Of a stretch of 64,000 nt of DNA, positions 34,304 through 43,944 are shown piece after piece. Both the position numbers and the translations under genes were made by a program. The notes beneath the pieces were generated by a model. That model was not told the DNA's origin, searched no databases, and saw only the letters and a list, made by a program, of their open reading frames with translations. The first letter of the stretch is position 1, and every line of letters begins with the position of its first letter. The DNA lies in contig NZ_CP036264.1 in assembly GCF_008035925.1 (NCBI RefSeq), positions 2,848,443 to 2,912,442 on the forward strand, in the 5' to 3' direction. The stretch comes from Stieleria maiorica (lineage in GTDB: Bacteria > Planctomycetota > Planctomycetia > Pirellulales > Pirellulaceae).

Positions 34304-35416
34304 CTAGGCCTCGTCGGCCAATTGGTTCAGCATCGCGACGCCCTTGGCGATGGTTTCGTCCGAGGCGGCAAAGCTGATGCGAAAATGGCTGTCGCGGGCG
34401 CTGAAGATGTTCCCGGGAATGATCAACAATCCCCGCTCGATCGCCTTGTGGACAAACGCCTCGCCGCCGTCGTCGCCCGGCGCTTTGGGGAACAGGTAAA
34501 ACGCGCCGCCGGGGCGGGTGAACTCGAATCGCTCGGCCAGGCCGTCGCAGATCAAATCGCGTTTCTTGCGGTAATCATCGATGTGTCCCTGCAGATTCAC
34601 CTCCATCGCTCGCAAAGCGCCCCACTGGGCCGGTTGCGGTGCACAGACGAACGAGTACTGCTGGATCTTCAGCATCGTCGCGATCACTTCACGCGGTCCG
34701 TGGACGTAGCCGACGCGCCAGCCCGTCATTGCGTGACTTTTGCTAAATCCATCGATCACGATCGTGTCCGGATTGAACTGGGCCGGTGAAACGAAGGCGT
34801 CGTCGTAATGGAACCGGGAATAAATCTCGTCAGACACCAGCGCGATGTTTTTTTCCGCCGCCAGCCGTGCGACCGCTTCCAACTGCTCGGCCGACGCGGT
34901 GACGCCCGTCGGATTGGCGGGGCTGTTCAGCAGGATCATCTTGGTCTTGGGCGTCATCGCGGCGGCGATCGCATCGGGATCGAGCTGAAAACTGGGGTAG
35001 GAATCGATCGGAACCGCGACTCCGCCACACATCTTCAACAGCGCCGGATACATCACAAAGAAAGGGTCCAGATAGATCACTTCGTCGCCCGGATTGATCA
35101 TCGACAGCATCGAAAGCATCAATCCGCCGCTGGTCCCGCTGCTGACAAACACGTCGCGGTCGGTGTGTCCATAACGCGTTTCGATTTCCTGTTGCAGCGA
35201 CTGACGCAGTGGACCGATTCCCTGGGTCGGCGAGTAGGCGTTTTTGCCGCTCCGGATCGCTTCGATCGCCGCATCCTGGACCGAATCGGGGACGTCAAAG
35301 TCCGGTTGACCGATCGAAAGATTGACCGGATCCTTCAACTTGGCCGCCAAATCAAAGACTTTGCGAATGCCGCTGGCGTCGAAGGTCGTCGTGCGGTCTG
35401 CGATCCAAGGATGCAT
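34304..35416 (-). CDS. PLP-dependent aminotransferase, class I/II (aspartate aminotransferase-like)
   Basis: 370 residues from the ATG at 35416 (MHPWIADRTTTFDASGIRK); the upstream open frame has no coding character. LSIGQPDFDVPD, AYSPTQGIGPLR, NSPANPTGV, the PLP-lysine region DGFSKSHAMTGWRVGY and the C-terminal FRISFA with Arg are all present. It is cytoplasmic. The family includes aspartate aminotransferases and related enzymes. Together with the next two genes (ApgM-like protein and aspartate kinase) it suggests an aspartate-family amino acid cluster. It is divergent from the DUF4416 gene with 92 bp between the starts. Confidence 0.92.
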   Translation of the reverse strand: MHPWIADRTTTFDASGIRKVFDLAAKLKDPVNLSIGQPDFDVPDSVQDAAIEAIRSGKNAYSPTQGIGPLRQSLQQEIETRYGHTDRDVFVSSGTSGGLMLSMLSMINPGDEVIYLDPFFVMYPALLKMCGGVAVPIDSYPSFQLDPDAIAAAMTPKTKMILLNSPANPTGVTASAEQLEAVARLAAEKNIALVSDEIYSRFHYDDAFVSPAQFNPDTIVIDGFSKSHAMTGWRVGYVHGPREVIATMLKIQQYSFVCAPQPAQWGALRAMEVNLQGHIDDYRKKRDLICDGLAERFEFTRPGGAFYLFPKAPGDDGGEAFVHKAIERGLLIIPGNIFSARDSHFRISFAASDETIAKGVAMLNQLADEA

Positions 35417-35508
35417 GGTTCTGTTATGCTCTAGGAAATCGGTGTGGACGCGGCGCCAGTCGACACGTCGAAACAATAGATCGATTGATTTTAGACGAGA
35501 GACGACTT

Positions 35509-36063
35509 GTGGCCGAGGTGTTGTACGTTGAACCGGTGATCCGATTTTGTGCAGTGATCTCTTGTGACCCGACGGTTCGGCAGCAGGCGATCGAACGTCT
35601 GGAAAACCACTGGGGCGAGATCGTCGTGCAGTCTGGCCCCCTGCCGTTCCAGGCCGGCGGGTATTATGCCGCGTCAATGGGCGAGCACTTGGAAAAGGAA
35701 CTGATCGCGTTTCACCAGCCCTGCGACGCGGCGGAATTGGCCGATTGGAAGCATTGGACCAATTCGTTGGAATCGCAGTTTGCCCGACCAGACGCGTCCC
35801 ACCCGCGTCCGTTGAACCTGGATCCCGGCTACATCACCCAAGCTAAATTGGTCCTGGCGACGACCAAGGATCGCGACCACCGCGTTTATTTACGCGACGG
35901 AATGTTTGGCGAAATCACATTGACGTACACCGCCAAAAAATGGATCCATCACCGTTGGACCTATCCCGACTATCGGACCGCGGATGTCGCCGAGTTTGCC
36001 ACCCGGTGCCGCAATCATCTGCGGTCGACGCTGCAACGGGGCAAGGGGTTCCGACAGCGTTAA
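35509..36063 (+). CDS. DUF4416 family protein
   Basis: 184 residues from the GTG at 35509; the TTG at 35485 is an alternative. GAGAG lies upstream. The protein matches the DUF4416 pattern: FCAVISCDPTVRQQAIERL, LNLDPGYITQAKLVLATTKD, HRVYLRDGMFGEITLTY and WTYPDYRTAD. The family has no assigned function; it is soluble, without signal peptide or membrane helix. The conserved DPGY and KDxxHRxYL motifs suggest an enzyme or binding pocket, but nothing more can be said. Followed by a family C repeat. Confidence 0.82.
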   Translation: MAEVLYVEPVIRFCAVISCDPTVRQQAIERLENHWGEIVVQSGPLPFQAGGYYAASMGEHLEKELIAFHQPCDAAELADWKHWTNSLESQFARPDASHPRPLNLDPGYITQAKLVLATTKDRDHRVYLRDGMFGEITLTYTAKKWIHHRWTYPDYRTADVAEFATRCRNHLRSTLQRGKGFRQR

Positions 36064-36075
36064 TCGGCAGAGGGA

Positions 36076-36146
36076 GTACGACGTCCTTTCTAGGTCGTCG
36101 CGCAGAGCCCCTCGGGCGACGGCCCGGAAGGGCCATCGTACATCAG
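36076..36146. repeat. Family C inverted repeat between convergent genes
   Basis: GTACGACGTCCTTTCTAGGT and, in reverse, CGGCCCGGAAGGGCCATCGT form an imperfect hairpin around GCGCAGAGCCCCTCGGGCG. It lies between the DUF4416 gene and the RNase HII-like gene and could terminate both. Confidence 0.75.
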
Positions 36147-36208
36147 AAAAGTGATCCCAAAAAAGCTAGACGGTTCCGAATGGCTAGACACCTACGGCTG
36201 CTGCGGGA

Positions 36209-37171
36209 CTATCGCGAACGCACCAGGGTTGCCAGGTCGAAGCCCTGCTTCTGGATGATCGGGCCGATGTCTTCCAAAAATCGATCCGCATCGACGGGGT
36301 AGCCGGCCGTGGGACGCAGCGGAACGGTCGACAGATCTGCAAAATACGTGTTCAACGATTCCATCGCCTTTTCACGCATGTACTTGGCGACCATCGACGA
36401 GAAAGCGACCGGAGTGAACGAGTCGCCTTTGACGGTGAACCGGATCGTGAACTCATCACCGCGATATGGCACGGTATAGCTGCTTTCGGTTTTCGATTCG
36501 GCGATCACCCGGACCAAGGTGCCTTCAAACACCGATTGCAACGGTCCGGCGTAATAGCGGCGGCCGCCGTGTCGATCGCAAAACACGGCCACGGGTTCGC
36601 CGGACGAGATGGACAGCTCGTCGAGCAAGTCTTTCACCAGCGTCAGGGTCGTTTGTGATAACAAATCCGACTTGTTGCCCCCAGCGGCACATGCCTGATT
36701 GAACGCTTCGGCCGTGACCACACGTGCCTTCAGCCCCGACAGGATCGCCCCGCCGGACTGCCACGCGTCGATCAAAGGGCTGCCCTGTTTCGTTTCGATC
36801 GATTGTTTCATCAACCCTGCCAGCCAGGGTGCCGCGTTGATTCGCGCCCGGTCTTGCGGCGCCAGATCATCAACAATGTCCAAACGCCCGTCGGCCAGTC
36901 CGCACCACCGGGCTCCGGCCAACGTGACGCATTCCAGCTTGCCGTAGCCGCCGGATTTCTTGGTGGCCGATCGGGGCTGGAAGACCGTTTTGGAATCATC
37001 GACGACGACCCGCCGGCCGGCGACCGTCACCGGGCCGGCGACGGCCGCGAACGCGCGTTGCAGATCCGACCGGTCCGCCGTGTTGATCGGGATCTTCCAC
37101 GCCGAGGCCGCAACGACAAGCGGCCCCAGTTTGGGGCCGTATCCGGCTTCGTCGGTGGCGATCAGGATCAT
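36209..37171 (-). CDS. RNase HII-like protein (divergent)
   Basis: 320 residues from the ATG at 37171 (MILIATDEAGYGPKLGPLVV). That segment matches the RNase HII active-site strand (DEAGRGPLAGPVV), with the Asp-Glu pair at 7-8. VVVDDSKTVF corresponds to the ISDSK-type motif. VFCDRHGGRRYY about 200 residues on may supply the third acid. At 320 residues it is longer than normal RNase HII (about 200) and has no known accessory domain. It may cleave RNA in RNA-DNA hybrids or act on another structured nucleic acid. The frame is open upstream to 37303, and the ATG at 37210 is an alternative start. Confidence 0.68.
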   Translation of the reverse strand: MILIATDEAGYGPKLGPLVVAASAWKIPINTADRSDLQRAFAAVAGPVTVAGRRVVVDDSKTVFQPRSATKKSGGYGKLECVTLAGARWCGLADGRLDIVDDLAPQDRARINAAPWLAGLMKQSIETKQGSPLIDAWQSGGAILSGLKARVVTAEAFNQACAAGGNKSDLLSQTTLTLVKDLLDELSISSGEPVAVFCDRHGGRRYYAGPLQSVFEGTLVRVIAESKTESSYTVPYRGDEFTIRFTVKGDSFTPVAFSSMVAKYMREKAMESLNTYFADLSTVPLRPTAGYPVDADRFLEDIGPIIQKQGFDLATLVRSR

Positions 37172-37261
37172 GTGTGGGGCGGTTAAGGTGAGGTGGCACG
37201 AGCCGGTCATGAGTCGACCAGTGTAAGATGTCCGGCAATCGCCGTGAATCGCTGTTCCAAT

Positions 37262-37333
37262 GCAGCTACCTTCGCCATCAGATGGACGGCCTGTCGTTTC
37301 CACGCTGTGGCGAGCGTAGCGACGCTATGGTGG
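37262..37333. repeat. Family E palindromic repeat
   Basis: AGCTACCTTCGCCATCAGAT at the left and ACGCTGTGGCGAGCGTAGCG at the right pair as an imperfect hairpin. A close copy is at 45640-45711. It lies in the promoter region shared by the RNase HII-like gene and the sulfatase. Confidence 0.75.
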
Positions 37334-37371
37334 CACGATCCGGATCGACAACAATTTCCAAAGAGTTTCAG

Positions 37372-38922
37372 ATGATGATCCAACGCTTTTGCACCTTACC
37401 AATGCTGCTGACGGTCTTTTTGTCGTCGGTCGCGCTGTCGAAGCAACCGACCAACGTGGTGGTGATTTTTGCCGATGACTTGGGATACGGCGATGTCGGG
37501 GCATTCAACCCCGAATGCCCGTTTGAAACGCCCCATCTGGATCGTTTGGCATCGCAGGGGGCAAAGCTGACCAGTTTTTACGTGCCCACCCCTTACTGCG
37601 CTCCTTCGCGGGGCACGATCCTGACCGGTCGCTACCCGTTTCGTCACAGCGTGGTGCGCAATCCGTCCCCCGACTCGGGCGCGTCGAATTTTGGATTGCC
37701 GCAGTCGGAGATCACGATCGCCGAATTACTGAAGTCAGCCGGATACGCGACCGCCGCGTTTGGCAAATGGCATCTGGGGCACAAGGCAGCGTGGTTGCCA
37801 CGGACTCAAGGTTTTGACCAGTACTTCGGCATCCTTTACTCCAACGACATGTACCCGGTTCAACTGGTCGAAAATGAAACCGTCGTGGAGTACCCCGTCG
37901 TTCAAGCGACGTTGACCCGCCGCTACACCGATCGCGCGATCGATTTTGTCAAACGACACAAGGACCGTCCTTTCTTCCTGTATCTTCCGCACGCGATGCC
38001 CCACAAACCGTTGGCGGTGTCGGATGACTATTACACCCCCGACACGCCCGATGATCTGTATGCCGACGTGATCGCCGAGCTGGATGCGGATGTCGGCCGG
38101 TTGCTGGCGACGCTCGACGAATTGGCGCTCAGTGAAAACACGCTGGTCATCTTCACCTCCGACAACGGACCCTGGTACGGCGGGTCGACCGGAGGTTTGC
38201 GGGGAATGAAAGGTAAAACGTGGGAGGGAGGTTTGCGTGTGCCGATGATCGCACGCATGCCGGGCGTGATCCCACCGGGGCTGGTGTCGGATCATCCCGC
38301 CGGCACCATCGACGTGTTGCCGACGGTCTGTGGTTTGGCCGGGATTGATCTGCCCGGCGACCGTGTGATCGACGGTACGGACCTGATGCCGCTGTTGACC
38401 GGCGCCAGCAGCGAACCGCCGCACGAGGTGATCTTTGGCATGCAAGGAACGTCGCTTGCCACGGTCCGCTCCGGCAAGTGGAAGCTGCACGTCGGCAACC
38501 CGGGGCCGTTGCGATTCAGCAATTTGTCTGAGGAAGAACTGGCCAATTGGGTCGACCCGCGTGGACCCGACGGAGTGACGTTGTTGGCCCCGTTTGAGCA
38601 AGCCAAACCGACCGAGCATCCGGGATTGACTGCGGGTGATGGGCCGAAAGCGATGATGTTGTTCGACTTGCAAGAAGACCCCGGTGAGCAGCACGACGTC
38701 GCGGAGTCGAATCCGCAGACCGTCCGTCGATTGAAAGCGTTGTTCGACGCCGTCAATGCAGACGTCCCGGAGTTTCCGGCACCGAAATCGGACTACTTGT
38801 TTGACGCCCCAGAGAAAGGCCCCCGGCAATTGATGCGTCTGATCGGCGGCGAGCTCCGCTATGACCGCATCCCCAAGTCACAGCAACCACTCCTCAAACA
38901 ACCAGCCCCAACGCAGCATTGA
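37372..38922 (+). CDS. Secreted sulfatase (type I)
   Basis: 516 residues from the ATG at 37372 (or 37375). The earlier in-frame start at 37228 is in a repeat and is rejected. The signal peptide is short (MLLTVFLSSVALS). VVVIFADDLGYGDVG provides the metal-binding Asp pair, and the sulfatase signature is C76-A-P-S-R80, with GRYPFRHSV after it. FGKWHLGH and FTSDNGPWYGGSTGGLRGMKGKTWEGG are typical. A desulfating enzyme acting in the periplasm or outside; substrate unknown. It is divergent from the RNase HII-like gene. Confidence 0.93.
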   Translation: MMIQRFCTLPMLLTVFLSSVALSKQPTNVVVIFADDLGYGDVGAFNPECPFETPHLDRLASQGAKLTSFYVPTPYCAPSRGTILTGRYPFRHSVVRNPSPDSGASNFGLPQSEITIAELLKSAGYATAAFGKWHLGHKAAWLPRTQGFDQYFGILYSNDMYPVQLVENETVVEYPVVQATLTRRYTDRAIDFVKRHKDRPFFLYLPHAMPHKPLAVSDDYYTPDTPDDLYADVIAELDADVGRLLATLDELALSENTLVIFTSDNGPWYGGSTGGLRGMKGKTWEGGLRVPMIARMPGVIPPGLVSDHPAGTIDVLPTVCGLAGIDLPGDRVIDGTDLMPLLTGASSEPPHEVIFGMQGTSLATVRSGKWKLHVGNPGPLRFSNLSEEELANWVDPRGPDGVTLLAPFEQAKPTEHPGLTAGDGPKAMMLFDLQEDPGEQHDVAESNPQTVRRLKALFDAVNADVPEFPAPKSDYLFDAPEKGPRQLMRLIGGELRYDRIPKSQQPLLKQPAPTQH

Positions 38923-39435
38923 GGCAACAGTGTAGAACCGTTGTCCCCAACTGTTCTACCCTGGCCGCCACGCGGACACCCGCCCTTCCCCAGTCGCACC
39001 GGCTGAGAAAACAGTGTCTAACCGTTGTCCCAACTGTTCCCCCTGGCCGCCACGTGGACACCCGAGCCTCTCAGCCAGACGGCTGAGGGGGGAACAATTG
39101 GGGACAATGGTTCTACAATCAGAATCGCCCTCGTTCCGAGGCTCCTCGACAACAGGGCGCGAAGTCCGCAGAGGCGTGCAACCGGCGAATACCTTGAGCG
39201 TTCTTGATGCCGCAGGGATGTCATGATCTCGCGTTCTTCGTGGTTGAACCTTCCCCCTGTCCGACGAATGCCGTGTAGAATGTGGAACCACGCGATGCAC
39301 GACGAGCGGCGAAGTCAAGTTGTATGAAGCGGTCAATCTACCGTCGCCGCCGCGTGATCGCTGACGATCCTCGACTGGGCGTGTCGTTCCTAATCGACCA
39401 GCCTATCAACTTCTAGTCCAAGGAATCCGTCGGAA
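38923..39435. repeat. Gap with an inverted, partly tandem repeat
   Basis: The segment starting at 38931 (GTGTAGAACCGTTGTCCCCA, then ACTGTTC) recurs in weaker form at about 39012, with a shared middle part (CTGGCCGCCACG(C/T)GGACACC), and returns inverted at 39090-39118 (GGGGAACAATTGGGGACAAT, then GGTTCTACA). The whole forms a block of about 190 bp with inverted ends. No gene can be supported in the rest of the gap. Confidence 0.65.
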
Positions 39436-40035
39436 TTGATTTGGTACATCGTAGGTTTACTCGGTGCGGCGATTGTCGCCTTTGTTGTTTGGCGATACAC
39501 GTCGGTCGCACGCGGCGCTCGCAAGCGTGACCAGCAACTTTTCATGCTCGTCGATCCCATTGCCGAAAAACTGGCTGCCGGCGACTCACCTTCGCCAAAG
39601 CAGATCGAGGGTCTGGCCAGCTTGCCGCAGATTCGTGGGTTTCTCTACGAATTACTTAAACACTTTGAGCGGTTGGACCTTTTCCCTGAGAAATTCCGGG
39701 ACGAAATCGCCCAGGCCGAAACACGACTTGCCTACTGGATGATGCATCCGAACGAACTGCAAGAGGCGCCAGATGAGATTGAACTTGTTGAAACGGTCAC
39801 TCGAACGATCGGAAATGAAAGCTGTCGGTTTCATGTGTTTAAGTTCACGATGCCCGACGGCCATTGGGCGGGCGACGACTGGCTTCTTGGGCTCGCTGGT
39901 CCGTACATCGACGGCCAGCCTCCCTATACGGGGATTGCCGGCGCGTTCTCTCGCTGTGCGGATAAGTTTGGCGACGTTGCTCCCGAAGAATTGGTCGACT
40001 GGTACGTTGCGATGGCAGCTCGAAAAGGCGGGTGA
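39436..40035 (+). CDS. Small membrane-anchored protein of unknown function
   Basis: 199 residues from a TTG at 39436 with purines (AAGGA) about 12 bp upstream. It has one N-terminal membrane helix (2-20, IWYIVGLLGAAIVAFVVW), then a charged soluble domain of about 175 residues in which DGHWAGDDWLLGLAGPY is the most distinctive part. GC content and codon use look slightly lower than in neighbours. No start other than TTG fits. I do not recognise the family. Confidence 0.6.
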   Translation: MIWYIVGLLGAAIVAFVVWRYTSVARGARKRDQQLFMLVDPIAEKLAAGDSPSPKQIEGLASLPQIRGFLYELLKHFERLDLFPEKFRDEIAQAETRLAYWMMHPNELQEAPDEIELVETVTRTIGNESCRFHVFKFTMPDGHWAGDDWLLGLAGPYIDGQPPYTGIAGAFSRCADKFGDVAPEELVDWYVAMAARKGG

Positions 40036-40268
40036 CCACGCGAAGGACGCGGAGTTGCCGACAGCGCGTTTTAAAACGTGGTTGATTGTTCGCGATTTGG
40101 AACCACTGATTGACACAAATGACTTTGCCGCGACTGGGGCCACCGGCAAGCACTGTGTCAGCCCGTCGTCTCCTTATCGCAGTCGCTCTTTTTGGCTGCG
40201 CGACGCACGGTGCACCAAGAGACCCGCTGAGTCACCAACCGTGGCCGAACCGTGCGGTTTGGACGGAG
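40036..40268. other. Intergenic region without a supported gene
   Basis: A frame at 40119-40388 starts with a lipoprotein-like signal (LLIAVALFGC) but runs antisense into the dockerin gene and has no further coding character. No repeat family member is seen here. Confidence 0.5.
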
Positions 40269-43200
40269 CTACTTCGATTGGCCGAGCAGGGTGATCAGTT
40301 CGTCGATCGCGCGGGCCAGTTCGGGGTCTTGGTCGTCTTTGCGGATCCCTTCCAGCCAGTCGGTCGCCTGGGTCGATTGCTCGTCTGACAGGGGCGATTG
40401 GCTTGGCAGTGTGTAGGCGGATGGCGCGGGCGTCATCACGCTGTCGTGGGCATCATTGACGGTGCTATCGGCGTTTTTGCTGTCCGGTCCGTCAGAGGCT
40501 TCGACGATCGGGCTGCTCTGGAGGGGATCGGAGGGAGTGGGATCGGCCGTTGAGGTCTCGGGGCTTTCGGCGGACGATTGGTCGGAATCGCTTGCCTCCT
40601 GGTCGGTGGCCGAGTTGTGCAGGGTGCCGCCGACGGTGCCGCCGTTTTGCAGGGTATTGAGAATGTTGATGACCAACAGGGCGTCCAGTGCGGTGACTTG
40701 GCCGTCGCCGTTGACGTCGTATCCGAACCCGGGGTCTCCCGGACCGACCGGACCGGGGCCATAGATGTTCAAGTAATTGATGATCGCCAAGGCGTCTCGG
40801 GGCGTGACTTCTCCGTTGCCGTCGACGTCATAGGGATTGTCATCGTTATGGAACGGCGTCTCGTTCTCCAGGACCTCGATCACGAACGTGGCCGTGACGG
40901 CATCAAACACGGCCGAGGTGTCTTGGGCGGTGATCGTCAGTTCGATCTGCTCGGCGGCCGAGCGTCGGACGAATTGATCATCCAGCAGTTTCAATTGTGA
41001 TCCATCGATTTCGAACCGTGGATCATCGACGGTCAGGTCATAGCTGTCCGCCGCGGGGACTCCATCGAGCGAAACGTCGCCGACCGGCGCGCCTGCTTCC
41101 AGCTCCATCACGGTCTGGTTGGACAGGGTGATTTCCGTGATCGCTTCGGGCACATCCATGATCGGAAGTCGCATCTCCATCGATGCGGTACTGCCGGCAT
41201 GATCGTTTGCGGTGATCGTCAGCACGACGACCGATTCCGCTTCGTAGTCGATCGACTCGCCTTGCTTGAGCCAAAGTTGGTTGCCGATCACTTCAAAGCG
41301 TTCGTCGTCGACCGTGTAGGTGATTGTTTGGCCGAGATCCTGGTCGGATGCTTCCAGTTCAGCGACGAAAGCCCCTTCGTCGTTCTCCATCACAAAGGTG
41401 TAATACGCCATGACATCGACGACGGGGTCATTTTCGTCTTCGACGTAAACCGTCAAGTCGTGGCTGAAATACTGTCCGGCGTCACGGTCCAGCCCGGCGA
41501 TGGTGATGGTGATCTGAGGCTCGAGTTCGTAGTCCAGCCCTCCGCTGACCAAGATCAAGGTGCCGTCTTCGATCGTGAAACGCGGATCAAAGATCTCCAG
41601 GTCATACTGGTTTTCGATGTCGACGTCTTCGATGTGAACCGAACCGACTTCGTAAGGTCCCTCGGCGTGCTCGGGCACGTCGCCGCCGTGAAAGCGGATT
41701 CCGCGGGGCAGGTCGGGCTGGGCGGCGATCGAGACGCTGAAGTGGATCGGATGGGAGGCGGCTTGACCGTCATGGAATCGAACGGCGAAGGAATCCGACC
41801 CGTTGTAGTCGGCGTCGGGCTGGTATTTCAGGCCGCCGTCGGGATCAAAGGTGACTGCGCCATGAGTCGGCTCTTCCACGATCAGGGAAACCAACCGGTC
41901 TCGATCCGCGTCGGCGACCAAGGCGGCGATTTCCGACGCGTCGATCTCCAGCGGTTTGTCTTCCAGGGCCGAGGCGCTGTACTGGCTTGGCACGTTCGGT
42001 CGGTCGTTCTGGCCATCGACTTGAACACCGAATTCGATCTCCGCTTGATCGTCGTCGGCATCCAGGACGACGCGGTGAGCGACCGGTTCCCTTAATCTGA
42101 TCGAAGAGGTTCCGGTTTCACCCAACAAGAACAATGAATCCAGCGACGCACCGGGGACGATGGAGATCGGATTGCCGATCGAATCGATGTTCACCGGAAG
42201 ACTGGTCAGCAGCTCGCCGTTGCGGATGTCGTGCATCAACAAGACGTGCCCGGAGTCGCGCGCGTCGATCGTGGCGATCGCTTCACGGCCGGGAATAAAC
42301 GTCCACGGGCCGGTTGCCGAATCGAATTGATGCAGCGGCGCGAAGCCGGCATCGACGTCCAGGACGGCAACATCGCCCGCGGCGTAACGCACCGCAAGCA
42401 ACCCGGCCGCATCGTCAAAACTGAGCAGTTCCGTGGCGCCAACCAGCACCGTTTCGGTTCCCGAAATCCAGCTCGCCGCGTCGTTGCTCCACAAGGTCGT
42501 TTTCAGCGCCGGGGTGGTCTGGTCGCTTCCGGCCATCGCAGCGGTGCTTGCGTCGACCGGCCAAGCCATCACGCTGCGGCTGGCGACTCCCAGCGGTTGC
42601 GAGGACAAATCGATGGAGCTGGTCGACGCGAGGACTTGGGTGCTGGCGGGAACGGTGACCCGCGTCGGCAGGACTTGCGCGCTGACGGGATTGTTGCCGG
42701 TGGCGGACGACGTCACTCGGATCGTGTGCACCGTGCCGGGGTCGCCGGGCTCGCTGCCCGCGGCGATCACGACGCCGTTGCCATCGGCACCGACTGCGGA
42801 TTCGGGGTCCGCAAAGGCGAGCGGATTGGTCGAGTACTGGAGCATGCGAAGCGGGGCGCCGCCGGCCGGGACCAGATAGATCGCCGAACGCGGTTGGCCG
42901 ACTTCGGAAAACGTGCCCGCGACGACCGATGCCAAGACGCCTCCGCGGGAACCACCGGTGGCCGCCGTGACCAGCCCCGTCGCGGAAAAGCTGAGCGGGA
43001 CGTTGGACATCCGAGTCCCTGAGGTGTCGATCTGGACCAGGGAGGTTTCGGTCAAAACGCTCAGCTGTGTGCCGGCCAAGATCGCGTCGATCGGTTCGTG
43101 GAACGACGCCGGCAGGGGCGTTTGTTTGGCGCCGACGGGGAAGGTTTGTTGTTGGTTCTCCGAACCATCGAACAACCGGACCGGATAGGTCCCCGGCGGC

Positions 43201-43565
43201 AGGTCGTCGAATCGAAACTGGCCTTCGGCATCGCCGATCGAAAACGCTTCACCGGGATCCAGGTTGGCGTTGTCGTTGGCGTCGATGTAGGCCAGCCGCG
43301 AACCCAGCCGCACTTCGGAGGGGTCCGGACGCATCGATCCGTCCTGGTCGTGATAGACCGACCCGGTGATCACCGCCAAAAGACGGCGTTGTCCCAAGCG
43401 TTCGAACACCAGCCGGCGACGGCTCCGAGCGGGTCGACCGGCAGCTCGATCGCGGCCTCGAACGGCTTGGTCCCCGCTGACGCTGGGGGCGCCATCGGCA
43501 GCATCGATCTGCCGCCGGCGACCGCTCGCGTTCTTGCCACTGTTTGCTGGCCGGCGTGATCCCAT
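40269..43565 (-). CDS. Large secreted dockerin/cadherin-like surface protein
   Basis: 1098 residues from the ATG at 43565. The N-terminus has no classical signal peptide but has the planctomycete motif (FERLGQRRLLA at about 55-65) seen on many exported giant proteins. Next come an SdrD/Ig-like domain (GSVYHDQDGSM to YPVRLFDG), a long beta-propeller-like or unknown region, a tandem Ig/cadherin_5-type domain with VTFDPDGGLKYQPDADYNGSDSF, several cadherin-like repeats (YELEPQITITI, ESVVVLTITANDHAG), and a dockerin type I near the C-terminus with two calcium loops (DVDGNGEVTPRDAL and DVNGDGQVTALDAL). A Ser/Asp/Thr-rich tail follows. Probably cell-surface or secreted; binding partner unknown. Confidence 0.85.
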   Translation of the reverse strand: MGSRRPANSGKNASGRRRQIDAADGAPSVSGDQAVRGRDRAAGRPARSRRRLVFERLGQRRLLAVITGSVYHDQDGSMRPDPSEVRLGSRLAYIDANDNANLDPGEAFSIGDAEGQFRFDDLPPGTYPVRLFDGSENQQQTFPVGAKQTPLPASFHEPIDAILAGTQLSVLTETSLVQIDTSGTRMSNVPLSFSATGLVTAATGGSRGGVLASVVAGTFSEVGQPRSAIYLVPAGGAPLRMLQYSTNPLAFADPESAVGADGNGVVIAAGSEPGDPGTVHTIRVTSSATGNNPVSAQVLPTRVTVPASTQVLASTSSIDLSSQPLGVASRSVMAWPVDASTAAMAGSDQTTPALKTTLWSNDAASWISGTETVLVGATELLSFDDAAGLLAVRYAAGDVAVLDVDAGFAPLHQFDSATGPWTFIPGREAIATIDARDSGHVLLMHDIRNGELLTSLPVNIDSIGNPISIVPGASLDSLFLLGETGTSSIRLREPVAHRVVLDADDDQAEIEFGVQVDGQNDRPNVPSQYSASALEDKPLEIDASEIAALVADADRDRLVSLIVEEPTHGAVTFDPDGGLKYQPDADYNGSDSFAVRFHDGQAASHPIHFSVSIAAQPDLPRGIRFHGGDVPEHAEGPYEVGSVHIEDVDIENQYDLEIFDPRFTIEDGTLILVSGGLDYELEPQITITIAGLDRDAGQYFSHDLTVYVEDENDPVVDVMAYYTFVMENDEGAFVAELEASDQDLGQTITYTVDDERFEVIGNQLWLKQGESIDYEAESVVVLTITANDHAGSTASMEMRLPIMDVPEAITEITLSNQTVMELEAGAPVGDVSLDGVPAADSYDLTVDDPRFEIDGSQLKLLDDQFVRRSAAEQIELTITAQDTSAVFDAVTATFVIEVLENETPFHNDDNPYDVDGNGEVTPRDALAIINYLNIYGPGPVGPGDPGFGYDVNGDGQVTALDALLVINILNTLQNGGTVGGTLHNSATDQEASDSDQSSAESPETSTADPTPSDPLQSSPIVEASDGPDSKNADSTVNDAHDSVMTPAPSAYTLPSQSPLSDEQSTQATDWLEGIRKDDQDPELARAIDELITLLGQSK

Positions 43566-43944
43566 ATCGCTCCGGTGCGTTCCTGAAAGGTTGAAGGCTG
43601 GAATGTTGAAGTTCGGCTCGATTCTTCGCTTTCGAAATCCGGTGGGTTCAGCCCCGCGCCTAGCCCTCACCACTGACTTCGACTGTTCATTTGCTGCCGA
43701 GTTCCCTTCTGGGGGGGAATTCCTGCAGACTTGGGAAACTTTTTTCCATTTCTGGGCGTGTTCGCCGGGGAACATTCGCTCGACAGGGCGTCTATGATAC
43801 GCTGTAGGGGCCGATTGCGGTTGAGAAACCGGCCGCATTTCGCGCGAATATCATGCCAAAAAAAACGCGTTGTACGTGCCACCGCCCCGCAGATAACGGA
43901 CGGTCGATCGTCTTCCTTCGTCGCAAATTCGGACGAGATCTCAC
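43566..43944. promoter_or_regulatory. Divergent promoter region, no repeat seen
   Basis: A 379-bp gap between the divergent dockerin gene and the gene at 43945. It contains AT-richer stretches (a run of eight A near 43858, TTTTTTCC near 43741) and a TATGAT at about 43793, all candidate promoter parts, but no convincing -35/-10 pair. No gene or member of the repeat families is seen. Confidence 0.4.

Noticed and set aside
40119-40388. Small lipoprotein-like frame
   Set aside because: It has a plausible lipobox but runs antisense into the dockerin gene and lacks a ribosome binding site.
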